NCBI GenBank assembly: GCA_014879345.1
Contig: JACSSI010000312.1
Coordinates: forward strand, 1 to 6,287
Origin: Anaerolineae bacterium
GTDB lineage: Bacteria; Chloroflexota; Anaerolineae; Promineifilales; Promineifilaceae
Direction: 5' to 3'
Length of the DNA: 6,287 bases
Shown: piece by piece, positions 1 through 5,642 of the stretch
How the letters are laid out: each line of letters starts with the position of its first letter
How positions within the stretch are numbered: the stretch's first letter is position 1
Translations under genes and position numbers: made by a program
The notes under the pieces: generated by a model
The model's input: only the letters and a program-made list of their open reading frames with translations
Databases searched by the model: none
What the model was told of the DNA's origin: nothing

Positions 1-890
1 CGCCGAAAATGGTATTGCGATGCCGCGCCCAATACGCCCACGACCATCGTTAATCCGGCTAGAATCATGATGATCATGTGGGTATACGCCTGGTCTTGCA
101 CAAATATCAGGGTATAGGTGCGGATGATGGCGTACACCCCCACTTTGGTTAACAGCGCGGCGAATATGGCAGAAACGGCCGTTGGTGGGGTATGGTAAGC
201 AGCAGGCAGCCAGTTAAACAACGGCACCAGCGCCGCCTTAATGCCAAACGCCACCAAAAACATCATCGCCAACGTCGTCACCAGACCGGTGGGCGCTTCA
301 TACATCTGCACCGATAAATCCGCCATGTTCAATGTGCCAGTCGTGCCATACACAATGCCCGCCGCCGCCAGAAAAATAGCAGAAGCCATGAGGTTCAGCG
401 TCACATACTTGATAGCCCCTTCCAACTGTCGCTTTTCACTGCCCAACGCCATCAGCACAAACGAGGCAATCAACATCACCTCAAACCAGACGTATAAATT
501 AAACAAATCCCCCGTCAAAAAGGAACCACAGACGCCCATCAGCAGCACATGATACAGCGGATAAAAGCCAAGCGCCTGCCGTTCGTTGTCAATGTTGACG
601 ATGGAAAACAACCCCACCACAAAGCCCATCAGACCAGCCATTAGCACCATAATGGCGCTAAACAAATCAGCCACCAGCGTAATGCCAAACGGGGCTTGCC
701 AACTGCCAACCTGCACAATCTGAATGCCATCCCGTCGTACCAAAACAAACAAAGCAATAGCAGCCGCAAACAACAGCACTGTGCCAATAATGCCAATCAC
801 GCGCTGCACCTGTCGGTGCTTCCAGCTTAAAATTGCCAGAATCGCCGTGAAAAAGGGAATAATGATGGGGAAAAGTAAGAGCATATCCAT
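1..890 (-). CDS. mrpD: Mrp Na+/H+ antiporter subunit D (3'-truncated by window edge)
   Basis: An open frame runs from the ATG at 890-888 to the left edge without a stop, giving 296 codons of an expected ~490-500. The product is a polytopic membrane protein of the NuoM/NuoN-like proton-translocating family, one of the two antiporter-type subunits of the Mrp complex, which exports Na+ in exchange for H+ at the cytoplasmic membrane. Visible family motifs are the TM5 segment FNLYVWFEVML with the essential glutamate at residue 137, GIKAALVPLFNWLP with the TM7 lysine at 218, the AYHTPPTAVSA loop (231-241) and LLTKVGVYAI with Lys249. The Glu137 numbering matches well-studied Bacillus MrpD, which supports this start. 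A second ATG at 884-882 (MLLLFPI) is possible, and neither has a clear Shine-Dalgarno. It follows mrpC after a 70-bp gap filled by a hairpin repeat. The C-terminal third lies outside the window. Confidence 0.96.
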   Translation of the reverse strand, partial: MDMLLLFPIIIPFFTAILAILSWKHRQVQRVIGIIGTVLLFAAAIALFVLVRRDGIQIVQVGSWQAPFGITLVADLFSAIMVLMAGLMGFVVGLFSIVNIDNERQALGFYPLYHVLLMGVCGSFLTGDLFNLYVWFEVMLIASFVLMALGSEKRQLEGAIKYVTLNLMASAIFLAAAGIVYGTTGTLNMADLSVQMYEAPTGLVTTLAMMFLVAFGIKAALVPLFNWLPAAYHTPPTAVSAIFAALLTKVGVYAIIRTYTLIFVQDQAYTHMIIMILAGLTMVVGVLGAASQYHFR

Positions 891-960
891 AAGATTTCTA
901 GTGCGTAGTGCGTAGTGCGTATTATTACGTTCTACGCACTACGCACTACGTTCTACCTGT
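891..960. repeat. Perfect inverted repeat built of 7-nt units between mrpC and mrpD
   Basis: Positions 904-921 (CGTAGTGCGTAGTGCGTA) and 933-950 are perfect reverse complements of 18 bp, separated by an 11-nt loop (922-932). Each arm is made of a tandem 7-nt unit (GTAGTGC). The element fills almost the whole mrpC-mrpD gap and would form a strong hairpin in the operon mRNA. No T-run follows it in the direction of transcription, so it is not an ordinary Rho-independent terminator. It looks like an interspersed repeat copy. A role in mRNA stability or in damping mrpD expression is only inference. Confidence 0.85.
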
Positions 961-1308
961 CTAATGATCCGCCGCCACCAGCGTATCCATATCATCTGTG
1001 CCGATGCGTTCGTAGACACGTTTGATGAGCACGATGGCAAAGGCCAACGAGCCAAAGCCAATGACAATCGCCGTTAAAATAAGTGCCTGGGGAATGGGGT
1101 CGGCAAACGGAATCGTAGGCGACGTAGCCCCTTCTGCGATAAGCGGCGGTTCACCACGCACCAAATCGCCAATGGAAAAGATGAGCAGATTGGTGGCATG
1201 ACCCAGCAGCGCCAGCCCAATAATGAGCTTAACCAAACTGCGCCGCAAAATCATATACACACCAGACGCATACAAAAGTCCAACCAAAATTGCCAATGTT
1301 ATTTCCAT
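961..1308 (-). CDS. mrpC: Mrp Na+/H+ antiporter subunit C
   Basis: This 115-residue membrane protein has three predicted transmembrane helices (about 3-22, 26-48 and 73-96) and belongs to the NuoK-like MrpC/MnhC family. It is a small subunit that bridges the antiporter-like subunits of the Mrp complex and is needed for assembly and Na+/H+ exchange. Typical motifs are GLALLGHATNLLIF (residues 31-44) and DPIPQALILTAIVIGF (70-85), the most conserved stretch of the family. Length is normal. The ATG overlaps the mrpB stop as TAATG (1310-1306), and a GGAG ribosome binding site lies about 8 nt upstream inside the end of mrpB, so translation is probably coupled. The acidic tail after residue 100 (GTDDMDTL) is less conserved in such proteins. 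Confidence 0.96.
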   Translation of the reverse strand: MEITLAILVGLLYASGVYMILRRSLVKLIIGLALLGHATNLLIFSIGDLVRGEPPLIAEGATSPTIPFADPIPQALILTAIVIGFGSLAFAIVLIKRVYERIGTDDMDTLVAADH

Positions 1309-1739
1309 TATGCTTTCTCCGGTTCTCCGTCTTCTTCGGCGACGGTTAGAATGATGAGCAGGGTGACGCCAATGACAGCCACAAAAACGCCGGTGTCAAA
1401 AAGCAGTGGTGTGCCAAATTTGCCGATGGCGGGGTAGACGGTGTGGCCCCAAATAGAGGTCATAAAAGGTTGGTGCAGCAGAAGGGGGGCCATGATGCCG
1501 CTAATGGCTACCATCAGCAGTCCGCCGCCAATGAGCATCATCGGATCGACGCGCAGCACTTTACGGGCGGCCGTGATGCCAAAGGCAAAGCCATATAAAG
1601 CAAATGCCGTGGAGGCGACCAGTCCGCCAATAAAACCGCCGCCAGGGTGATGGTGACCGCGCAGCAAAATAAAAATAGAAAAGAGCAGCATCAGCGGCAG
1701 CAAATACCGCGTGGAGGTAGTAAGAATCAGCGATCTCAT
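1308..1739 (-). CDS. mrpB: Mrp Na+/H+ antiporter subunit B
   Basis: This 143-residue membrane subunit belongs to the MnhB/MrpB family and has about four transmembrane helices (roughly 9-27, 34-55, 67-89 and 110-133). Diagnostic motifs are RGHHHPGGGFIGGL (residues 27-40) and FGTPLLFDTGVFVAVIGV (108-125). It works inside the Mrp complex next to the C-terminal domain of MrpA and is required for a stable, active antiporter. The frame stays open upstream to an ATG at 1805, but those 22 extra codons (VYLCVSSVYLCV...) are only a translated interspersed repeat. The ATG at 1739-1737 gives the family-typical N-terminus (MRSLILTTSTRYLLP), so I use that start. The Shine-Dalgarno is weak (GTGGGG). It follows mrpA after a repeat-filled gap of 145 bp and overlaps mrpC by one base. 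Confidence 0.94.
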   Translation of the reverse strand: MRSLILTTSTRYLLPLMLLFSIFILLRGHHHPGGGFIGGLVASTAFALYGFAFGITAARKVLRVDPMMLIGGGLLMVAISGIMAPLLLHQPFMTSIWGHTVYPAIGKFGTPLLFDTGVFVAVIGVTLLIILTVAEEDGEPEKA

Positions 1740-1884
1740 GAGGTTGCCCCACTTGGGAACACAGAGATACACGGAGGACACACAGAGATACACTGAGAAA
1801 AACAAGAGGAATCTCTCAAATCCTCCGTGCTTCTCTGTGCCTTCTCTGTGTATCTCTGTGTAACAGGTTTTCTAACGTTTACTC
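1740..1884. repeat. Interspersed imperfect inverted repeat between mrpA and mrpB
   Basis: The gap holds purine-rich ACACAGAGATACAC units at 1759-1772 and 1780-1793 (21 nt apart) and the complementary CTCTGTG series at 1833-1839, 1844-1850 and 1854-1860. The outer arms (about 1759-1777 and 1844-1862) share ACACAGAGATACAC followed by one mismatch and GAG on opposite strands, and GGAGG at 1773-1777 is matched by CCTCC at 1822-1826. The RNA could fold into a long imperfect hairpin within the operon message. The CTCTGTG-rich composition is of a kind I associate with intergenic repeats of several environmental bacteria. There is no T-run typical of a terminator on the minus strand. Confidence 0.75.
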
Positions 1885-4200
1885 TCATTGGTGGTGATCC
1901 TCGTTTTCTTTGAGGCGATTTTGCGGCCGGGATTTGAGCAGGGCATAGACGCCAATGGCGGCGACGGAAAGCACGGTGATTTCAACCATGGTGTCGAAGC
2001 CCCGGAAGTCAACCAGAATGACGTTAACCACGTTGTGGCCTTTTGCCAGCAGGTAGGCGTTGTTTGAGAAGTAATCTTTGAGGCTGGTATTGCCGGGTAA
2101 TGCCTGGGTTGCCAGCACCAGTCCGGTCATCAAAAGGCCAACCAGTCCGGCAATGATGCCGTCGCGGAGGCGGGTGGATTTGCTGCTGAATTTGTCAAAT
2201 GCAGGCAGACGGTAAAGCACCAGCACGAAGAGGATGACTGTGAGTGTTTCTACAGAAAATTGGGTCATCGCCAGGTCGGGTGCGCCAAAGAGAATGTAGA
2301 GAACGGCGATGCCGTAACCGATGACGCCCAGGGCGGCAATGACGGCCAACCGTGAATCAAAGCGCACTACCGTCCAGGCGGCGGCGGCGATGACTAGCAA
2401 GATGATGCCTTCATAGGGGCGGATGGGGGTGAAGGCGGGCAGGCTGTGGCTGTTGATTTGGCGCACAAAGGTAAACCCGACGAGTAAAAGGAAGGTGTTG
2501 AGAACGTAAAAGAGATAAGAGCGTAAATGGCCGTTTTGCAAGCGCATGGTCAGCCATTCGGCGAAATCGAGGGTGTCGTTGAACAAAAGGTCATACCAAC
2601 GGCCGGGGCCAACATGAGCGAAGGTGTCATCGAGATGGGTGGCGGCGGGGCGCAGGGCGGTATGGGCGGCGTAAAGGAATGCGCCAGCGGTGAGGGTGAG
2701 GGCGCTGAGAGCCAACATGGGGGTGAAGCCATGCCACAAGTTGAGATGCAGATGGGTGGTTTCGCCGATGACGCTGGCAACGGCCGTTCCCACCAACAGT
2801 TCATTCACAAAAGTAGAGCTGGCAAACAGACCCAGCAGCAAGGCAATGCTTCCCAGAATGACAGGGCCGAGCCATAGCGCCGCCGGGGTCTTATGATGCG
2901 GTTTGTGTGCAGTCACTTTGCCAAAAAAAGGACGGAGCGTGAGAATACCCGCCGCTGTGACCATGAAGACATTACTGAGCAGGATAACGGCCGTTGCCCC
3001 CCAAGCGACCATCTGCCCATTCAGACCCAGCGTCGATTCATACATCAACTCCTTGCTCACAAAACCGAGCAGGGGTGGAATGCCCGCCATCGACAGGGAA
3101 GCCAGCAGGAAACCGACGAAGGTGAAGGGCATGAGCTTCCATAGACCGCCCAGTTGCGTCACGTCGCGGGTGCCTGTTTCGTGGTCGATGATGCCAGCAC
3201 CCATGAACAGGGCGGCTTTGTAGAGGGCGTGGACGAGCAGGAAGAGAACGGCCGTTGTCAGCGCCGCTTCGCTGCCAATGCCAATCATCATCACCATCAC
3301 CCCTAGCGCACTAATCGTCGAGTATGCCAGAATGCCTTTGAGGTCTGTTTTTTGCCAGGAGAGCCAGGCGGTGAGCAGTGCCGTAAAGCCGCCCACCACC
3401 ATCAACGTCACCGACCACAAGGGTGTGCCGCTGAGTGAAGGATTGAGCCGCGCCAGCAGGTAAACACCGGCCGTCACCATCGTGGCGGAGTGCAGGTAGG
3501 TGCTGACGGGGGTGGGGCCAGCCATGGCATTGGGCAGCCAAAAATGGAAGGGGAATTGCGCCGATTTGGTAAACGCGCCCAAAAAGACGAGGATGACAAT
3601 CGGCACGTAGAGGCTGCTGCTTTGAATGAGGCCGCCCATTTCCTTAAACGCGGAGATTTCGGCAGTGCCAGTCACGCTGACGAGCAGCATCAGGCCAACC
3701 ATCATGGCAAGCCCCCCCGCGCCCGTTACTAGCAGGGCTTGCAGGGCGGCTTTTTGCGCTTTTGCTTCTTCATGGTGGAAGCCGATGAGGAAGAAGGAGG
3801 TGATGGAGGTCAGTTCCCAGCAGATAAATAGCAGGAAAATGTTGTTGCTGAAGACCAGTCCCAACATGGAAACCATAAACAGGAGAATGAAGGTGTAAAA
3901 ACGGCCGATTTCGGCCTCGCCGCGCAAATAAACGCTGGCATACATCAAAACCAAAACACCAATGCCGCTAACAATTAGCCCCATGTAGAGACCCAGGCCA
4001 TCAATGAGAAAGGAGAGGTTGACTTGCAGGCTGGGCACCCAGGGCAAGAAAAGCGAGACGACCTCTCCTGCGGCCACTGGATGTAGCAAGGTGGCAAAAT
4101 AGAGGAAGAAGCCAAGTGGAATCAAGGCAAAAAGGCCAAACCAGGGGCGGTGTTGGCCTGAATTGACACGGGCAGAATCTGTCAGAACAATGTCACTCAT
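1885..4200 (-). CDS. mrpA: Mrp Na+/H+ antiporter subunit A
   Basis: This 771-residue polytopic protein is the largest subunit of the Mrp cation/proton antiporter. Residues ~20-425 form the NuoL-like proton-translocating core: FICWELTSITSFFL carries the conserved Glu129, GAFTKSAQFPFHFWLP has Lys212, HALYKAALFMGAG has Lys328, and GFVSKE has Lys383. After a linker, residues ~600-665 are MbhD-like (FGAPDLAMTQFSVETLTVI, with Asp642 and Glu651). Residues ~690-755 are MbhE-like (NVILVDFRGFDTMVEITVL, with Asp731, Arg733, Asp736 and Glu740). This C-terminal extension separates MrpA from plain NuoL, and the length is normal for the family. The ATG overlaps the stop of the CBS gene (ATGA, 4200-4197), and AAAGGA lies about 10 nt upstream. 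The gene contains three exact AACGGCCGTT palindromes, each read as Thr-Ala-Val. No damage is visible. Confidence 0.97.
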   Translation of the reverse strand: MSDIVLTDSARVNSGQHRPWFGLFALIPLGFFLYFATLLHPVAAGEVVSLFLPWVPSLQVNLSFLIDGLGLYMGLIVSGIGVLVLMYASVYLRGEAEIGRFYTFILLFMVSMLGLVFSNNIFLLFICWELTSITSFFLIGFHHEEAKAQKAALQALLVTGAGGLAMMVGLMLLVSVTGTAEISAFKEMGGLIQSSSLYVPIVILVFLGAFTKSAQFPFHFWLPNAMAGPTPVSTYLHSATMVTAGVYLLARLNPSLSGTPLWSVTLMVVGGFTALLTAWLSWQKTDLKGILAYSTISALGVMVMMIGIGSEAALTTAVLFLLVHALYKAALFMGAGIIDHETGTRDVTQLGGLWKLMPFTFVGFLLASLSMAGIPPLLGFVSKELMYESTLGLNGQMVAWGATAVILLSNVFMVTAAGILTLRPFFGKVTAHKPHHKTPAALWLGPVILGSIALLLGLFASSTFVNELLVGTAVASVIGETTHLHLNLWHGFTPMLALSALTLTAGAFLYAAHTALRPAATHLDDTFAHVGPGRWYDLLFNDTLDFAEWLTMRLQNGHLRSYLFYVLNTFLLLVGFTFVRQINSHSLPAFTPIRPYEGIILLVIAAAAWTVVRFDSRLAVIAALGVIGYGIAVLYILFGAPDLAMTQFSVETLTVILFVLVLYRLPAFDKFSSKSTRLRDGIIAGLVGLLMTGLVLATQALPGNTSLKDYFSNNAYLLAKGHNVVNVILVDFRGFDTMVEITVLSVAAIGVYALLKSRPQNRLKENEDHHQ

Positions 4201-4670
4201 ACTTGCAATTTCCTTTCTTTTTCCATCATGAAAGATAGGATGTCTTGTAGGTTGAGGGTATTGATGAAACGGCCGTTTCCATCCACCACGGCAATATCAT
4301 TTCGGCCATACGCCGACATCTTTGCCATCGCTTCAGACAGCGGTTGATCCAGGCGCACGGACATCAGACTGCCATCGTTTTGGGCTAGTTCACCAATAGT
4401 TTGGGCAGAGAGGAGAAGGCGCGTTTTGCTGGGAGATAAACGGCCGTTGCTGGGCAAAAGATTGCATTGCAAGCGCACCCAATCACGTAAATCAGCATGT
4501 TGCACCATACCGTGCAGCCGTTCCAAACTGTCTGTGACGAAGATGGGAATGGTGTGGTGCCGATCTGTGAGTCGGTTGATAACCTCACGCAAGGGGGTCT
4601 CATGATTAACGACCAACGCCGCCATCGGCGTGTAATGACAAATATCAGCGACAGGTATACCGGTGTTCAT
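4197..4670 (-). CDS. Tandem CBS-domain protein, first gene of the mrp operon
   Basis: This 157-residue soluble protein has no membrane segment. Two CBS (cystathionine beta-synthase) domains can be read: about 21-65 (TPLREVINRLTDRHHTIPIF, then GMVQHADLRDWV) and about 103-148 (QPLSEAMAKMSAYGRNDIAV, then INTLNLQDILSFM). A paired CBS module usually binds adenine nucleotides and regulates an attached or partner protein. The start is supported by a strong AAGAGGAGAA Shine-Dalgarno (4684-4675) with 6-nt spacing from its GGAG core region. It overlaps mrpA by four bases, so the two are translationally coupled, and a regulatory role for the Mrp antiporter is a reasonable inference. CBS pairs also form the cytoplasmic tails of ClC chloride channels, so this could derive from such a tail. 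No channel is encoded upstream. Both AACGGCCGTT copies inside it are read as Asn-Gly-Arg (75-77 and 132-134). Confidence 0.88.
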   Translation of the reverse strand: MNTGIPVADICHYTPMAALVVNHETPLREVINRLTDRHHTIPIFVTDSLERLHGMVQHADLRDWVRLQCNLLPSNGRLSPSKTRLLLSAQTIGELAQNDGSLMSVRLDQPLSEAMAKMSAYGRNDIAVVDGNGRFINTLNLQDILSFMMEKERKLQV

Positions 4671-4674
4671 AAGA

Positions 4675-4684
4675 TTCTCCTCTT
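4675..4684 (-). promoter_or_regulatory. Strong Shine-Dalgarno of the CBS/mrp operon
   Basis: On the minus strand AAGAGGAGAA ends four bases before the ATG at 4670, with its AGAGGAG core six bases away. It is the best ribosome binding site of the operon and fixes the start of the CBS gene. No convincing -35/-10 pair was found for the minus strand. A weak TTGGGT-17 nt-TTTAAA combination lies within the hairpin region at about 4739-4767. Confidence 0.7.
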
Positions 4685-4746
4685 CTCGCTCATGCTCCCC
4701 ACCGATTCTGATGTTTACGTGATGAACTTCCTACCGTTTAAAACGC

Positions 4747-4790
4747 AAAAACCGACCTTACCCAAGTACACAGTAAAAGTCGGCTTTTTT
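4747..4790. terminator. Bidirectional terminator-like hairpin in the mrp leader region
   Basis: The stem pairs CCGAC (4752-4756) with GTCGG (4779-4783) and continues inward with TTAC (4758-4761) and GTAA (4773-4776). It is flanked by A5 on the left (4747-4751) and T6 on the right (4785-4790). Read on either strand the hairpin is followed by a T-run, so it could terminate transcripts in both directions. On the minus strand it lies about 76 nt upstream of the first operon ATG. It is therefore either the end of an older upstream transcript or an attenuator in the operon leader. The choice depends on where the operon promoter lies, which I cannot determine. Confidence 0.6.
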
Positions 4791-4793
4791 GGG

Positions 4794-4831
4794 ACATTGC
4801 CTCGAACGTGGAGGCGATGTGCTATTTTTTT
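4794..4831 (+). terminator. Rho-independent terminator (plus strand)
   Basis: ACATTGCCTC (4794-4803) pairs with GAGGCGATGT (4811-4820) over 10 bp with one T-G wobble around a 7-nt loop, followed by GCTA and seven T (4825-4831). The form is that of an intrinsic terminator for plus-strand transcripts. It is odd because no plus-strand gene lies to its left in this window. It may stop antisense transcription or be left from a lost gene. Confidence 0.6.
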
Positions 4832-5015
4832 GTAACAAATTCCGATACTCACCCCTTTTTTAGCAGGTTTGGTGGCAATTTACTATTGTTGGGATAGCAG
4901 AAGGATCGCGGTTCTGGTTTGGTGATTTTTTACGAAAGGGGATGAAGGGAGGGGGAACGGCCGTTACTTCCTTCCCCTTTCTCGCGTTTCATTTTCATTG
5001 GTGGCGAAAATGGTA
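4832..5015. other. Intergenic region with polypurine/polypyrimidine inverted repeat
   Basis: No coding sequence or RNA gene is recognisable here. Positions 4933-4955 are almost entirely purine and 4966-4984 almost entirely pyrimidine. Together they form an imperfect inverted repeat (CGAAAGGGG on the left against CCCCTTTCTCG on the right, with one extra base) centred exactly on an AACGGCCGTT palindrome at 4956-4965. No T-run follows on either strand. The function is unknown. Confidence 0.5.
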
Positions 5016-5050
5016 TGTTATAATGGTGGAAATTAACGAGGGAAAATCTG
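5016..5050 (+). promoter_or_regulatory. Extended -10 promoter and RBS of the decayed antitoxin gene
   Basis: TGTTATAAT at 5016-5024 is an extended -10 element with a perfect TATAAT (5019-5024). No good -35 is visible at 17 nt. A GAGGGA Shine-Dalgarno at 5038-5043 lies 7 nt before the ATG at 5051. The expression signals thus survive although the gene behind them is broken. Confidence 0.6.
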
Positions 5051-5315
5051 ATGTATCAAGCTGTTGACCCGCATAATTGTTCATCTTCACTCAATCAAAT
5101 CATGAAGATTGTCCCCTAGTTGTCACCACCAGAGATGTTGGAGCTAATCGCCTATCTCGCTTAACAAGCACGGGAAACGGCCGTTGCTGAACCATCTCCA
5201 CCGTTACCAATGGCATGATCTAGCTGATGTGGCTCCTGATTTGTTGGCTGGGCAAGATGCCCAAGCGTGGGTCAATCAAGTGAGAATGGATGAGTGGGAT
5301 CGTCATGTCCCTTGA
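5051..5315 (+). pseudogene. Decayed VapB/DUF2281-like antitoxin
   Basis: The ATG at 5051 opens a frame stopped at TAG (5117-5119) and again at TAA (5162-5164). Reading through gives ...NQIMKIVP(stop)LSPPEMLELIAYLA(stop)QARETAVAEPSPPLP. The homologous-looking C-terminus then continues one frame later from TGG at 5211 (WHDLADVAPDLLAGQDAQAW, then VNQVRMDEWDRHVP) to a natural TGA at 5313-5315. An extra A at about 5210 (CCAATGG for CCATGG) explains the shift. Both stops lie where one C-to-T change from a Gln codon would produce them. The 'PPEMLELIAYLA' stretch resembles the DUF2281 antitoxin N-terminus, and the GEDA/GQDA-Q-W C-terminus is of a type seen in VapB-like antitoxins. Repaired, it would encode about 87 residues. 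The family call is by eye, so moderate. Confidence 0.65.
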
Positions 5316-5427
5316 GAACCTATTATCGGGAAGCGCCACGATATTTCTGGATTCTGCGCCGGTTATCTTTACAAAACTTCAACGTGTATCAGAATTGAAA
5401 ATTATTGTATTGGCACAGATTGATTGA
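5305..5427 (+). pseudogene. VapC/PIN toxin remnant with in-frame internal deletion
   Basis: This is a 40-codon open frame starting inside the antitoxin end (ATGTCCCTTGA, 11-nt overlap), as expected for a vapBC pair. Its first 21 residues (MSLENLLSGSATIFLDSAPVI) look like the start of a PIN-domain toxin, with the first catalytic aspartate in FLDSAPVI at residue 16. Its last residues (LQRVSELKIIVLAQID) look like the end of one. PIN toxins are normally 125-150 residues, so about 90-110 central residues, including the other catalytic acids, are missing while the frame is kept. The join lies near residues 21-24. It cannot be an active ribonuclease. Whether the small protein is still made is unknown. 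Family assignment rests on motif recognition only. Confidence 0.6.
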
Positions 5428-5471
5428 TAATCCCCGCCTGGTCCACGATTCATAACGGCCGTTACTGCCCA

Positions 5472-5492
5472 AAGATTGAAGATTAAAGATTA
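5472..5492. repeat. Tandem heptanucleotide repeat AAGATTR x3
   Basis: AAGATTG (5472-5478), AAGATTA (5479-5485) and AAGATTA (5486-5492) follow each other without gap. It is a short microsatellite-like element with a 7-nt period. Confidence 0.85.
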
Positions 5493-5502
5493 GCTCGATG
5501 GC

Positions 5503-5560
5503 CTCCACTCGTTCCACGCTCTGCGTGGAATGCCCCCTGGACGCTCTGCGTCCCATTTAG
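5503..5560. repeat. Double-hairpin interspersed repeat
   Basis: TTCCACGC (5512-5519) and GCGTGGAA (5523-5530) form a perfect 8-bp stem with loop TCT. GGACGC (5539-5544) and GCGTCC (5548-5553) form a perfect 6-bp stem, again with loop TCT. The two stems share the CACGCTCTGCGTG-like plan. The sequence resembles a CTCGTTCCCACGCTCTGCGTGGGAA-type repeat that I recall as scattered in many bacterial genomes. It is probably a non-autonomous REP/MITE-like element, and no transposase lies nearby. No T-run follows, so it is not a terminator. Confidence 0.75.
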
Positions 5561-5583
5561 TATAAACGGCCGTTTTAACAATC

Positions 5584-5604
5584 AACTGAGAACGGATAAC
5601 TGAT
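5584..5604. repeat. Degenerate tandem heptamers (AACTGAT-like) x3
   Basis: AACTGAG (5584-5590), AACGGAT (5591-5597) and AACTGAT (5598-5604) are adjacent 7-nt units with one to three differences between them. Confidence 0.6.
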
Positions 5605-5642
5605 AATGTTTTCCACAAAGTACAGTCCAGTAAATTGCTTTA

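Noticed and set aside
241..915. Plus-strand open frames at 241-552 and 724-915
   Set aside because: They are antisense to mrpD, whose minus-strand frame is continuous and carries clear family motifs. The plus-strand products have no recognisable pattern.
899..950. CRISPR array suggested by repeated GTAGTGC units
   Set aside because: The units are 7 nt and directly adjacent, with no spacers. The structure is an inverted repeat.
1740..1805. Longer MrpB with 22 extra N-terminal residues
   Set aside because: The extension is a translation of the interspersed repeat and is not part of the family. The internal ATG at 1739 fits the usual N-terminus.
2527..3898. Multiple plus-strand open frames opposite mrpA (for example 2527-2877, 2903-3223, 3626-3898)
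   Set aside because: Low-complexity translations (Gly/Glu/Gln-rich) in the shadow of mrpA, without start signals.
4497..4835. Plus-strand open frame of 112 codons across the CBS start and leader
   Set aside because: It runs through the Shine-Dalgarno and both hairpins and has no ribosome binding site or familiar motif. It is best read as a chance frame.
4671..5050. tRNA or other structured RNA gene in the intergenic region
   Set aside because: No cloverleaf, T-loop or CCA-end pattern was found. Only hairpins and a promoter are visible.
5512..5553. Pair of Rho-independent terminators after the toxin remnant
   Set aside because: The stems are perfect but no T-run follows on either strand. 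An interspersed repeat is the better reading.
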